Origin: Amaranthus tricolor | Taxonomy: Eukaryota; Streptophyta; Magnoliopsida; Caryophyllales; Amaranthaceae | DNA length: 64,000 bases | Direction of reading: 5' to 3' | Assembly: GCF_026212465.1 (NCBI RefSeq) | Contig: NC_080050.1 | Coordinates: 30,391,070 to 30,455,069, forward strand | Part shown: positions 16,892-28,071 of the stretch, piece by piece | How the letters are laid out: the number at the start of each line of letters is the position of its first letter | How positions within the stretch are numbered: position 1 is the stretch's first letter | Program-made: the position numbers and the translations under genes | The notes under the pieces: model-generated | Databases searched by the model: none | Seen by the model: the letters and a program-made list of their open reading frames with translations, nothing else | Told to the model about the DNA's origin: nothing

Positions 16892-18430
16892 GAATTAAAT
16901 AATATTAGCACTTGTGTTAAGAATGGTTTTAATTTGATGTTACTAAATCATTGGATCGTAATAAGCATTTGATGAAAAGAGTTTTGAAATTTGGACGTGT
17001 TTTAATACAAACAATTATGTTATAGTTGTTAGTTCTAAGTTTCGCATCTTAGGTCAAAAGGTGATTGAATCTCACTTGTTTGCGAAGGAATAATTGTAAT
17101 GCATAATCTCAAGTGTTGCGTTATTTTGTTAGCTTTGTGTTGTTGTACTTTAGTATAGTGTTAGGATTGTCAATGTAACAGTCATATGGTTGCAATAACG
17201 GTGTTTTAGTTAGTTAGAGGTAGTGTTGTGATGGAAATGTTATGGTGTAAATTGGATATTGTGAAATTAGTGTTGGTGTCACAACTTTATCAAACTGTAT
17301 GATACATGACTGTTTTGCTATTGATATTGGAAATTACGGTGATGTAGGTGTGTTCATCAGTTATTTTTCATCTTGCATTTTTTTATTTATACATGAAATG
17401 TCATATTTGTTGATCATCACTGTTATTATTACCCTATTAGTACCATTAGTACCGTCGTTATATATGTACATGATGCATTACTTTAGTCATATATGAGTTC
17501 GTGATCTTAATTGATGTAAATTCTCTACTTTCAACATATCTAGTCGTATGGTAAAAGAATAGCTGAAAAATGTTGGTGACCTTTGACATTGCCCTTCATG
17601 ATTCTAAATCATCTTCATATTGTCGTAATTAGAATTTGATATTATGATGAATAATGGATGTTATTATTGAACAATTACGATATGTGTATTAGTATAGTAG
17701 CTGTGAACGTATAATTATTAACTACAGTAACTTGCTAAAATGTGGTATATATAATTGGATTATATACTTGAAACATGTATTATGTTATGAGTTATTAATT
17801 TGAATTTTTAATCTACTAATCAAGTCATGATGTATGATTTAATATGTTATGAAATGATTTGATCATACATGATTAATGAAAAGAGGATTTCATGTTAAGT
17901 AAAAGGTTAGGATTATGTTATGATAAGTAAAGTTAGCGGTGAATCGATTTGGGAGTTGATAACCAACCAGTTTGTAAGATTCATGTATCCTTAGGTCTAG
18001 GGTGTCTAATTGTAATACGAGTTAAGTGTTGAGCAACTTCGCGCACTTTACTTTTAGGACTTTGTTGTTTTGATATTTTACCCCCATTTATGGTTTAAAT
18101 TATAATAGTTAAACCTTTCATACATTACAAGATTATTACAAAGTACGACCTTAGGTGGTCACGTAGAAGTGGAAAAGTTATTTAAAGAATTACATTAGAT
18201 AACAGGACATTTCATGTTGTTACGAGCTCAAGTGATACACTTTTTATAAGCCATATGTGCTAGATCCTTTACTTTTGTAAACATTGAGGAGAGTTGTCTT
18301 ACTAAGAAAACATATTGAGACCTAGATACTAAGGTGTGTAGTACTGAGATCAGAGATATTAAATAATTAGAGTTCCATGGTCTAACCACACTATCCCTAC
18401 CTATGTTTCGAGGTTAGTGAGTTACGGGGT

Positions 18431-18456
18431 CATAACTAAGTTTTAAGGGGGGCTAG
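18431..18456 (+). promoter_or_regulatory. Polypurine-tract-like motif (upstream of two)
   Basis: AGTTTTAAGGGGGGCTAGAA follows a short stretch (18404-18435) that resembles the 3' end of gypsy polyproteins. A second tract lies 420 bp downstream, so this may be left from another element or a duplicated 3' end. Confidence 0.45.
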
Positions 18457-18544
18457 AATGTGATAGAATTTCATGCGTTTACACGCATTTTCTCCTGCGC
18501 TTTCACGCATTTTGACGTCTATGATAACAAACTATTACAAACTT

Positions 18545-18672
18545 ACATGCTTTTGATTGATTGTTTAACCAATTTGTGTGATATCTACATGCTTTTGATT
18601 GATTGATTGACTCAATTGGTGTGATATTTACATGCTTTTGATTAGTTGTTGAGCCAATTTAGGTGATTATAA
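18545..18672 (+). repeat. Three tandem units of about 43 bp
   Basis: ACATGCTTTTGATT restarts at 18545, 18587 and 18630, each followed by GATTGATTG-like and CAATT-GTGTGAT words. It lies between the two polypurine-like tracts of the gypsy complex. Confidence 0.8.
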
Positions 18673-18857
18673 ATACTCGAAATGAGATATGTATGAATAT
18701 TCTGATAGATTGAGTATCCTTTTGTTAATAGTGTCAATAAAGTCACGATCCTTGAGGCAATTCTGGAGCTTAAAATAGTTAAAACACCTTCTTGAGTTAT
18801 TAGAAATACAAATTTTCATGAATTGTTCTCTTGTTACTCTAGTTTCGAGGACGAAAT

Positions 18858-18876
18858 TCCTTTTAAAGGGGTAGTC
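18858..18876 (+). promoter_or_regulatory. Polypurine tract of the gypsy element
   Basis: TTCCTTTTAAAGGGGTAGTC directly precedes the LTR start TGTAATACCCC at 18877. This is the usual plus-strand primer position. Confidence 0.7.
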
Positions 18877-20696
18877 TGTAATACCCCGAGATTTTCTGAC
18901 GTCATTAATTAATATTTAATAACTTTTGGGGATTTTATAATTATGTTAAATTAAGTTAGAAGTAGTTTTAATAAATTCCTTTCATATACAAATTTAAATA
19001 GTAATATATATTTATATTAAAAATACAATTACGATTTTTAAATAAAGAGGTTCGAATCAAAATAATTATTTTATTAAAATGTGTGAGCACACGAAGGTGA
19101 GTTTCTTAGTTGGGCCTCGCAAGAAGATGAACCTAGGTAAACAAATAAATAAATAAGTGTATAAATAAAATAATAGGATGAGTTAGGGTTTTAAGTGGGT
19201 ATTACTCCTTCCCTCACTCAATTCACACATCTCACCTCCCTACCCTTCTTCTCTTCTTCTCCCTCACTCCTCACAGTAGCAGCAGCCCAGCCACACCACA
19301 GGCCACGCAAGCCTCCCCACGAACACCACCATCAGCCGGCAGCCAGCCACGTAGCATCAGCCTCCCCCACCAGCAGCTAGGTTGCGTTGTGCAGCCAATG
19401 CACAACAGTTTGGTTGCGTTGTGCAGCCTGTGGACAGCAGCTAGGCTGCGTTAGGCCCTTCAACCACCACGACAGCCTCGGTTCACCACCACCACAACCT
19501 TCACTTACCCTCTTCACCATTTTTGCTAGTTTTAACATTGTGAGCCATCTCCTCTTTTCTCTAATTTATTTTCTAGATTTTAATTGGAGTTTTATTAAAT
19601 GTATTAAGTTTGATGTTGGTTATGTTAATTTCATTGAATCTTTTTGTGGGTAAGAATTTGATTGATGAATTAAACATGTTTATGATTTAGGGTTTGAAGT
19701 GTGATTTGAAATTATGGGTGATGTGTTGGTTTTGTATTAGTTTCTTTGAATCTTAGTATGGGTACTAATTAAATATGTTATCTTTGAACACGAAATGACT
19801 AGGGTTTGGATTTAGAAATGAAATCACTAATGATGTGTGTTTTATGCTATATTTTGGGTGGTGTGGTGATTGATTAAATAACCTTAAAAGTTGTTTTGAA
19901 ACTTAGTCGATTGATTGTTGTTGTGATAATTAGTAATGGTGATGATTGTAGTTGATTATGGAAGTGATTTTGGTTGTTAAATTGGGAATAATAGTTGCTA
20001 ATTGTTGTGCTTTGATTGTTGTGAATTACAAATACCCTTATTAGGTTGTATGGAAGTCATAATGCATAATGTTAGTAAGCCAAGAGCATAATGTCAACTT
20101 ATCGTCGATGGTTGCTAAAGTTACTTGTCGTGTTTTGATTATAATTCTTTCTAACTTTGGAGCTTCTTTTGCATTGCATTGCATTGGGGGAGAGTGATGA
20201 GGGCGAAGCATAACCTGTGTCATACCGTTATCTTTCAATTTTGTAACTCTTGTTATCTTTTGTAAACTTTGGTTGTATATGTTCTGTTATGAGGCCTCGT
20301 GTCCTCCCTTGTATATTTGTATTTCCGCTGCGTAGTTTATAACTCTGTATGGTTTGAAGGAATTAAGTCATTTTAAAACGCAAGCGTCGACACTGGAACC
20401 ACGATCCATGTTTGGCATGTTGATTTGAGAAGCCGGCGACGAATCATTCCACCGTGGTGTGAGATTTTAAAGGCAATGATGCCTTAGATTATGTTTAATG
20501 TTTTTATTGTGCTAATTGCTTTACCACATGTTCAATTTTTAGAAGAGATACTGCCGAAATTCCCACTCACTTTTTTAAAGTTAATATTTAACATTTATCC
20601 ATATTCTTTTCCTTTTCTTTTATGTAACACCCGAATTTCCTCCCATCCTTTACGGTTTTGATTTCGTTAAGGGGTCGGAAATTCAAGGGTGTTACA
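18877..20696 (+). repeat. Gypsy LTR (internally deleted copy)
   Basis: Homologous to the reverse complement of 42204-45792 at both ends: the first ~250 bp with TGACGTCATTAATTAATAT, and the last ~600 bp. Around 20145 it jumps over roughly 1.8 kb present in the other copy. A C-rich transcribed leader (19200-19500) contains small open frames in both copies; these are not conserved proteins. Confidence 0.85.
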
Positions 20697-23600
20697 AAAT
20701 AAGCATGAACATTAAACTTGTCAAGAGATATTTCTACTAAAATTACACCAACAATCTTTTACCATCTCGCTATTTGATACCAATTACTAAACAGACAGTT
20801 AGTGTTATATAAGAAATTCAAACTTATACTTAAACTTTTGATAATTGACATACTTTATTATCCCCCTAGCTCTACTCTATCTTAATTACATGCATAATTA
20901 CAATTCTATAGTATAAAACTTCCATCACGGTTGTACCAGATAAGTAAGGTTAACTATTTAATAGTAATAATAACAGAATCTAATTACAACTGTCGGTTAA
21001 AGCATATTCTATGATAAGCACAAGATTTGTAATCTATACCAGTTCCTCTGTTCTGGCCATTTTGACCCATTTTCTTTTAATACGAAAATTTAAAAAATTA
21101 AGTAAAATACATTTAAATATTTAAGTATTTAGAAATAAGCGAGAAAACATATAAAGTAAAATTGATATGATTATATCTAAAAATAAAAACGAAGCAAATT
21201 CATAAAACGAGCTAAAATGAAAAATGATACAAATTAAGTGGGATAGATGTGTATTGATTAACAACTAATTATTTAATTACATGTTCCCCTTTTCTTGTGA
21301 AGTTATTTTACAACTTTGATTGATTAAAATATGGTTAAAATTAGTGCTTACTGGGGATGTTAATTAGAGTATTTTTATTTTAATATAAGTAGACCGTTGA
21401 TAAGGACCTTAGATTTGACCTTTATAGAAATTGAAATTTAGTGATGTGATCATATAATTTTTTTCCCACTTGAATTAATTTGGCATGGGGACTTAGTTGT
21501 GATCCTTTTGACCAATTATCATTTTAAAAAACCCAAAAGGGAATCTAGAACTACTTATATATACAATATCATCAATCGATTTTTAAAAAAAAAAAAAAAA
21601 ACATCTTATTATGTTGAATATTTAAAGTACGTTGAGAAAGTTTTCTAATGCTACGAACATTTGAATCATTTTAGAGTTCGTTTGAGCAGTAGTGCGTTCG
21701 TTTGAACAAGCTTAGTGTCGTTTGAGAAATACTTGATTTGTGAGGCAATATGTTCTCGGTAATATTTTAGATGGTGTCCACGTTCGAGCACTATATGCCC
21801 TCGTTCACATGCTTTAATGTGTCCTAGGATTTTACAAGGCACATATTAGAGATGGTTAGCATTTATCTCTTAGAAAAAGCATGTAATTAATGACGCATTT
21901 ATCTCTATAGAAAAAGTTTACGTTCAAGTTCTACTTACTTTTTCAATCACAAGATTCAACCAAATTAAAAACTTCACAAATTCTTTGCCTGTATTTTTTA
22001 TTTTCTCATATTTTATAAACACAAGATCATTCATATCACATTCCATACTAACAACGTAAGAGTGGAAAGTTTTATCTCATTGTTTGCTTCATCACCATCC
22101 CAAGCAGTATTGTGATCAAACTAACTTGAAAATGGTCAATGTTTGAAAATGTAATTAAATCAACTCAATAACCAAACTATAAGCAAAACTAGTAAAAACT
22201 AGTCCAAAATATATAAAGAGTATAGAACATATCATGGTGTTTCAATTATCATTTTAAACGATAATCTTAAAGAAATTATTAGTTAAAACTATTTGATGAT
22301 ATACATGATATAATTAAATAGTTCATTGACAACTTACCTAAAAAAATATTTTTAAGTGTACTTAGATTCCCATTTATTGACAACTTAACGAAAACAATAC
22401 TCCATTTTACAATGTACTAGTACTTGAATATTAACACTTCTCACGTAACTCATGAGGGATTGGTTTGGTGGCATGGTGCTTACTAAAGCATAGACTACTA
22501 ATTAATTTTTAAAAGGAAAAAATTACCTAAAATAATCTAATATTTTATTGATTTTTCTATAAGATTATAATAATTTCAACTTTTGATTACATATGAATAA
22601 TTTTAATTTTAAGGTCAATTACCCAAAAACATTGTTGTCCAAATGATCACTGCTTTTTATAGATTACTTGCTATATAAAAAATAATAAAATTAAAAATCA
22701 AAAATATTAAAATTTAAAAGTTAAAATCAAAAAAATAAACTTACTTGATTTCTCTTTCTCCTTTTTTTTTTAAAGTTTTTATAATTCAATTTTATATTTT
22801 CGTTTTTATTTTTTTATGCAAAATGACTTTTTTATAGATTAGAGGTTATCTTGGTGCATTCTTATACTGAAATTAAATTTTATAATAATTAGAATAAATA
22901 TACTTTTTTAGGTAAGATTCGAAATTCAATTTCTATTTTTCCTTTTTTTTTAATACCCTGCCCTAAAAGCAAAATTTAAAAAAATATTTGTCAAATTAAA
23001 GTCTCCAAATGTGTGAAGTATGTTGTCTTGTTTGACTTTGATTATATGGAATCATGAATTGGTAATAGGCTAATAGCCTAGCTAAATAGAAGTGTTTGCT
23101 ATTCGATCTTGTAAAATCTTTTCTCCTATTTTATAAGAATATTCATCATCTATTTTAAGCAAAAAAATCCCTAATTAGACTTGTCAAACAAAGTCAATGA
23201 TTAACTTCTACCAAAATAATTTTAGTTCCATGCTATTCTTTGATTGGTTTACTTTCTAGTTAGGTTGAATGTTAAATGAATGTTTGACAATTTGTGGTTG
23301 ACTCTTGATTGGTTTTATTGATTTGGTTGATCACTTGGTAAGATTGACTTTTTTAGACTTTATATCACAATTATAAAAGTTTAAATGAGCCAAAAAGCTA
23401 AAATTTAATGAAATAAGTTGTCAAATTATTTTTTTTTAACTTAAAGTTAAAATTTTCAATTTATTTGAAAATCATTTATAAGCAGATTTTTAGCTATTTA
23501 ACTGACTAGTTGATTAAAAGTCATTAAAAGTTAAATTATATTCAAATCGAAAAACCTAATAAAACGAAGTGAATATAAATCATTTTAGCATACTAATACT

Positions 23601-24065
23601 ATGTTGCAATGGACAATTAACAAAGAGAAATATTATATTATTTTTTTAAAAAATTGGATACTTGGTAATAAATAAAGAAAAAATAAATTAAAAGATGAAA
23701 TTAAAAACGAATTAAAATATATAGATTAAACTCAAATTAGTAGAAAATTATCCAAAAAATAGAATTAATGCTATTAGTTGAATTATTTTCTTAACATAAA
23801 GAGTGTAAAACAAGACAACAAGATGTCTATAGACTTAAGCTATAAAAGTCTCGTCAATTTAAACTGATAGTTAAAATCTCAAAATATTTAATACTCCAAT
23901 TATAAAAAAAACAAAACTTCAACTATAAGAGGAATCACAGATGCAAAGCAGGCTCTAATAATGAAGGTTGGAAGTTGACTTTCGTCTAGTTAGTGGCAAC
24001 CCTGTTTTCGATCTTTGTTTTTCCATCTTCTTAATATGTTGAGAATCTGCTGTACTGTTTCATTT
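20697..24065. other. Gene-free AT-rich region
   Basis: No gene is recognisable. The stretch 21041-21250 has MITE-like edges. Between 21675 and 21740 the word GTTCGTTTGA or TCGTTTGA recurs three times about every 25 bases. Other sequence is low complexity or old repeat debris, including a 'TTTAGCTATTTAACTGACTAG' hAT-MITE-like piece near 23490. Confidence 0.5.
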
Positions 24066-24682
24066 CTTGTTTGGAAAATTGGAAACATGTTTAACTTGTC
24101 GGCAATTGTAAGGTGAGTTTATAGATAACATCGTTACAAAGTCTATTTCACTCATTTTACATCATTTCAAATTATAATATGACAAAAAAATTTTAGTTTT
24201 CAGCTAAATGATACAAAATAAATGAGACGGAAGTTCTGAATTTGACAAGATACAATGTTTCTTCCAATTAATCTTGTTTGGAAAATTGAAAACATAATCA
24301 AGTTCTCGCCAATTGTAAGGTAAGTATATAGATAATATCATTACAAGTCCATTTCGCTCATTTTGCATCATTTCGAATTATAATACGATGAAAAAATATT
24401 CGATTTTTTAGCTAAATAATGCAAAATGAATAAAACAGAAATTCTGAATTTGACAAGATACAATGTTTCTTCTAATTAATCTTGTTTTTGGAAATATGAT
24501 CGAATTGTCGCCAATTGTAAGGTTAGTTTATAGATAATATTGTTATATGTTTGTTCCATTAATTTTACATTATTTTAAATTTTAATAATACGACAAAACT
24601 TTTTGATTTTCATCTAAATAATGCAAAATAAAAAAGAGGGGAATTATGAATTTGACAAGATACAATGTTTCTTGCCATTAAT
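24066..24682 (+). repeat. Tandem repeat, three units of about 207 bp
   Basis: CTTGTTT(GG)AAA restarts at 24066, 24273 and 24481. Each unit runs through CAATTGTAAGGT-AGT, a 'CATTTTACATCATTT' segment and GACAAGATACAATGTTTCTT. Units differ by point changes and small indels. It is non-coding and satellite-like in unit length. Confidence 0.9.
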
Positions 24683-25385
24683 CTTAATTACATGAAATAA
24701 TATTAAGTGGCTTTGTAGATCTAACCAAGAATCTTATCAATGAAGAAGAAGAAGCAGCTAAGTATGATCATTTGTATAATAATCAAATTAATATTTGTAT
24801 GTATAAAAATAGTACATATTATATATTAAATAAATAAATGTCTCATTAATAGACACACATTTAGCCATAGGAATTAGGACACATACACATGGTTCTGTCA
24901 ATTACACAGTATTGTTTATCATTTTTGTCCATTTTTGAAATATTTTATTTCAATTATTAGGATTTTGTTACATGTTTATCTTTATCCATACAACAATGAA
25001 ATATGGAGTATAACGCTTAATTCTAGATTTTGTGTTTGAGATTCTTGATGATAATTTTTTTAAAAAAGTTACTAATTTAATTATGTTAAAAAGTTAATTT
25101 TTTAAAAATTATTTGTTATTTTAAAAAAATTTATAAAGTCTTATCTTATTAGAAGTAATTATCAAATTCTCCAAGCAAAATATTGAATTCTATTCTCATC
25201 TAGTCATCTATTACCTTATTGTTTGACAAAATTGATTTTCTTTTCCATAGTTGAATTTGTAATAAGAAATTTACATTTGTTTTAAATATCTTGGATTCTT
25301 GGTTATTAGGCTCTATCAAAAAAAATTTCTAGATGTGCTTTTGGGCAACTAACATATTTACATGCGTAAAAATTTCTAATTAATA

Positions 25386-25660
25386 ACCGTGATTTATAAA
25401 TCATTATAAAAGGACAAAAAGAATAATATTAAAATAAACAAAATCAAAAAACATAAATTAAAATAACAAAACTCTCACCCTATGACATCCTATCACATAA
25501 GGGTGATTTACTAACATCACAAAAGGACAAAAAGAATAATATTAAAATAAACAAAATCAAAAAAGATAAATTAAAATAACCGTTATTTACTAAGACTTTC
25601 TTTCATATGAATAGGATGATTTATTAACCTTACAAATAACCATTATTTTAATTTGATGGA
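25386..25660. repeat. Duplicated AT-rich repeat, related to 30275-30425
   Basis: An ~85-bp segment (AAAAGGACAAAAAGAATAAT and following bases) occurs at about 25410 and again at 25521. It is joined by a 'CATAAGGGTGATTTACTAA' stretch similar to one in intron 6 of the LAZ1-like gene. Confidence 0.7.
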
Positions 25661-26097
25661 TGAATTTTTTTAAAAAAAATATGTAATTGATGATTAATTG
25701 TAATGGATCCAAACCCAAACTATTGGATCTCCAAAAAGACTAGGCTTAAACCTATTAATATTTTTGGACTTAGATCCCATCATCCAAAATCAGAATCATT
25801 ATTCTTGAAAAATTAGACCCAAATAAAATTAGAGTTAAGTCTAAGGCTGGTTTACATCCGTGACCACCTTTTGTCACATACATGGATCTATTATGTCGGT
25901 GATTTTTAGACTGTGAGTCATTATAGTAACAAGCGATTCTTACAGACTTATAGTGGCTTGAGTCACTTTTGCTAAATGGTCCGAGCCCCTCAGGCAAAAT
26001 CCCCTAAGAGCCAGCAAGTTCACAAAGCAACAACAATGTTTTTGGCTTGAACCATTTAGGCGGGTTGGCCCCAACCACTTGAGCAGTACTAATCACA

Positions 26098-26635
26098 GGC
26101 ATCTCAATATCTTATCCTACAAATTTATTTGTAAAGTCTTGTCTAACGGACTTAAATGTATTCTCCCGATGGTCAATGATGATAATCATAATGCCTTTGT
26201 GAAAGACTTATATCTAGCCATGTCTTGATTGTAGCTAAGGTTTTTCACTTTAATGAAGAATATCCACGCTTTTGATTCATGATTTATCTGTGGATTTTTT
26301 ATGGCCGTATTTTTCTTTATGAGTATGAGTTATCAGTGCCCTTTTCTCCCTAAACCTTAATCATAATTCATAGTTTATCATATAAACCGAATACACTGAA
26401 TATAATAATGACGATATATAACCAAGCAAAGAAGACTCGTACTATAGCTCTTAAGATTGACATGAGTAAAGCATATAACGAAATGAAATGAGATTTTTTT
26501 GCTTGTGTGATGTCCAAGAAGGATTTCCCTAATCATAGGATTGATATAATTATGAAATGTGTTACTAAAGTCTCATACTCCTTCCTTGTAAATGGCTAAC
26601 CAATTGGCAACGTCACTCCTTAATCCTTATAGGGA
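26098..26635 (+). pseudogene. LINE reverse transcriptase fossil
   Basis: Translated pieces match plant L1-type reverse transcriptase blocks in order: 26104-26220 reads YKFICKVLSNGLKCILP then NAFV (the usual NQSAFV region), and 26432-26630 reads ALKIDMSKAYNE (the K-x-DMSKAYD block) then VTKVSYSFLVNG. Stops (TGA after the Glu-Met-Lys, TAA after VNG) and frame changes break it. About 200 bases between the blocks are unreadable. No poly-A tail or target duplication was found. A dead fragment of a non-LTR retrotransposon. Confidence 0.75.
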
Positions 26636-26639
26636 TCTT

Positions 26640-27578
26640 AGACAAAACGACCCATATCTCACCATATCTCTTATTTCAAATTACAATTATTTAATATCAT
26701 ATGTTTAATAATATCATCAAATAAGTCGATAATACCAATTATCATTTCAATTAATTAGTTCAAAATAAGAGTCCATGATGCCAAACCCTATAAATTCAAT
26801 TTTGTATATGCTAATATTCATTCATAATCTTCTTTAAATTATCTGAATATAAATTTTATTAATAGTATATTATAAATTTCAATAATTTTAATTCATCATA
26901 TCATCATCCCACTCACAAAATCTACAATACAAGTCCAGTAAAGATGAAAGACATAAAATTATAACCTAATCAAGATTCAAAATAACCTGCATTTTTTTAA
27001 TTATAGTTATAATTATAATTGAATAAAGTATTGGATAATTTATTAAATTAGAGATTAAAATATTTTTGTAAAATGTAGGCACTTATTGACGCACAGCAGC
27101 TGGGAAATCAAAGCGACAATGCCTGGAAAGTGTCAAAATAAATGTGACGAGAAGGGCCTCTAAAAATGACTTTCATTTAAGCCATCTCCTCTTCTCTCCC
27201 TTCTCAATTATTCTTATTTTTTTAAAATAAATTAATATTGTAAGAAGCTCGGTAAGCATAATTGTTGACTGAATTAACAACAACCGGCCAGTTAGCTTCT
27301 ATAAAATTTCTATTGCTACAACCATTTTTGGCAAATTCAAGAGTTTTTTAAGAGTATTAATTTTACTCTTCTCTTGGTACATGCAGCGAATTCAATTAAA
27401 CCCTAGAAATTGATTTTAAACCCTAATTTATTTGATATACAATGAAAAAATAATAACATAATCAAATCATTCAATTACCTGATCTCTTGGTTTGATTTTT
27501 TTGAATTTTGGACATAGAAGTAAACAAATCAATCGAATATAAAACCCTAGAAATTGATTTTAAAAAATATAGAAATGA
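26640..27578. other. Spacer downstream of the snoRNA pair
   Basis: No gene is recognised. AAACCCTAGAAATTGATTTT occurs twice (27399 and 27542). These telo-box-like words may belong to the snoRNA transcription unit or to an unseen + strand promoter. Confidence 0.4.
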
Positions 27579-27677
27579 GGAAGCCATCAGAGACCAAAAT
27601 ATCATCCACAAAAGCATTTACGCTTAATACGGTCCGCATCATGGTTCGATCCATAAGGATCGCATCATTTGAACTCC
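27579..27677 (-). ncRNA. Candidate C/D-box snoRNA 2
   Basis: On the - strand GGAGTTCA (27677-27670) can pair with TGGCTTCC (27586-27579), with one mismatch. Just inside lie AATGATGC (box C-like, last base off consensus) and CTGA (box D, 27590-27587); CATGATGC in the middle could be C'. The guide region before box D is ATTTTGGTCT; I could not place its target. Weaker than its neighbour, but the spacing (about 99 nt) and shared strand suit a two-snoRNA transcript. Confidence 0.45.
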
Positions 27678-27727
27678 CTTTCTATGAATTACTCTAATAA
27701 AGATTTATTAATTTTGAAAAAAAAGCA

Positions 27728-27816
27728 AGAGCTCAGAGAATAAATGGGTAAAAGAAAGTTTATCAGCACAGCAAATCAGAGTGGTGCATGACAATCTTTG
27801 ATCTCATCACAGCTCC
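27728..27816 (-). ncRNA. C/D-box snoRNA guiding 18S rRNA 2'-O-methylation (SNORD32/snR40-type guide)
   Basis: On the - strand, terminal stem GGAGC (27816) / GCTC (27732-27729) encloses a perfect box C GTGATGA (27810-27804) and box D CTGA (27736-27733). An internal D' box CTGA (27779-27776) is followed by a C'-like TGATAAA. The 12 bases before D', CATGCACCACT with flanking bases, are complementary to the conserved 18S rRNA segment GGTGGTGCATGG. The +5 rule puts the methyl group on a G of that segment, the same site served by human SNORD32 and yeast snR40 as I recall them. Length about 88 nt is typical. It lies downstream of a telo-box and site II motifs. Confidence 0.75.
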
Positions 27817-27968
27817 AATTAAATCATCTACATTACATTTAAAAAAATCATGAACACAGAAAATAATTTTAAGACGTGAAGAGATTGAACGAGAAAGATT
27901 GTGAGAATGAGTATTAGGATTTACCAATGAACGGTTTTCAGAATATAAGGGTGGGTTAGGGGTGTGAA

Positions 27969-28071
27969 AAACCCTAATTTTGTGCCAAATGTGCCGTCAG
28001 ATCTTGGATTTTGAAGATGTTAAATTTGGGCCTACTTATGTTTTGAAATTAGGTTATGAAAAAATAGCCCA
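27969..28071 (-). promoter_or_regulatory. Telo-box and two site II motifs (snoRNA promoter)
   Basis: AAACCCTAA at 27969-27977, TGGGCC at 28027-28032 and, on the - strand, TGGGCT at 28071-28066. This telo-box plus site II pairing is characteristic of plant snoRNA and ribosomal protein promoters. It sits 150-250 bases upstream of the first snoRNA. Confidence 0.6.

Larger units (their letters stand above)
16555..20696 (+). mobile_element. Rearranged gypsy-type LTR element with LTR ends in inverted orientation
   Basis: The right side is an LTR, 18877-20696 (1820 bp, TGTAATACCCC...GGGTGTTACA). It is preceded by the purine tract and by TTTCGAGGACGAAATTCC, the 3' end of a chromovirus-type polyprotein. 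The left side, 16555-16891, is the last 337 bp of the same LTR but reversed, and about 95% identical to 20360-20696. Both outer edges are therefore the same LTR terminus. They are flanked by GAATA and AAATA, four of five bases alike. The 2 kb between them has no gag or pol that I can read. The right LTR lacks about 1.8 kb found in the related solo LTR at 42204-45792. The likely source is a long-LTR chromovirus (Tekay-like), by inference. Confidence 0.75.

Noticed and set aside
19195..19653. Pro/Ser- and Cys-rich frames (61 and 88 codons)
   Set aside because: Compositional products of the C-rich LTR leader, with no conserved domain.
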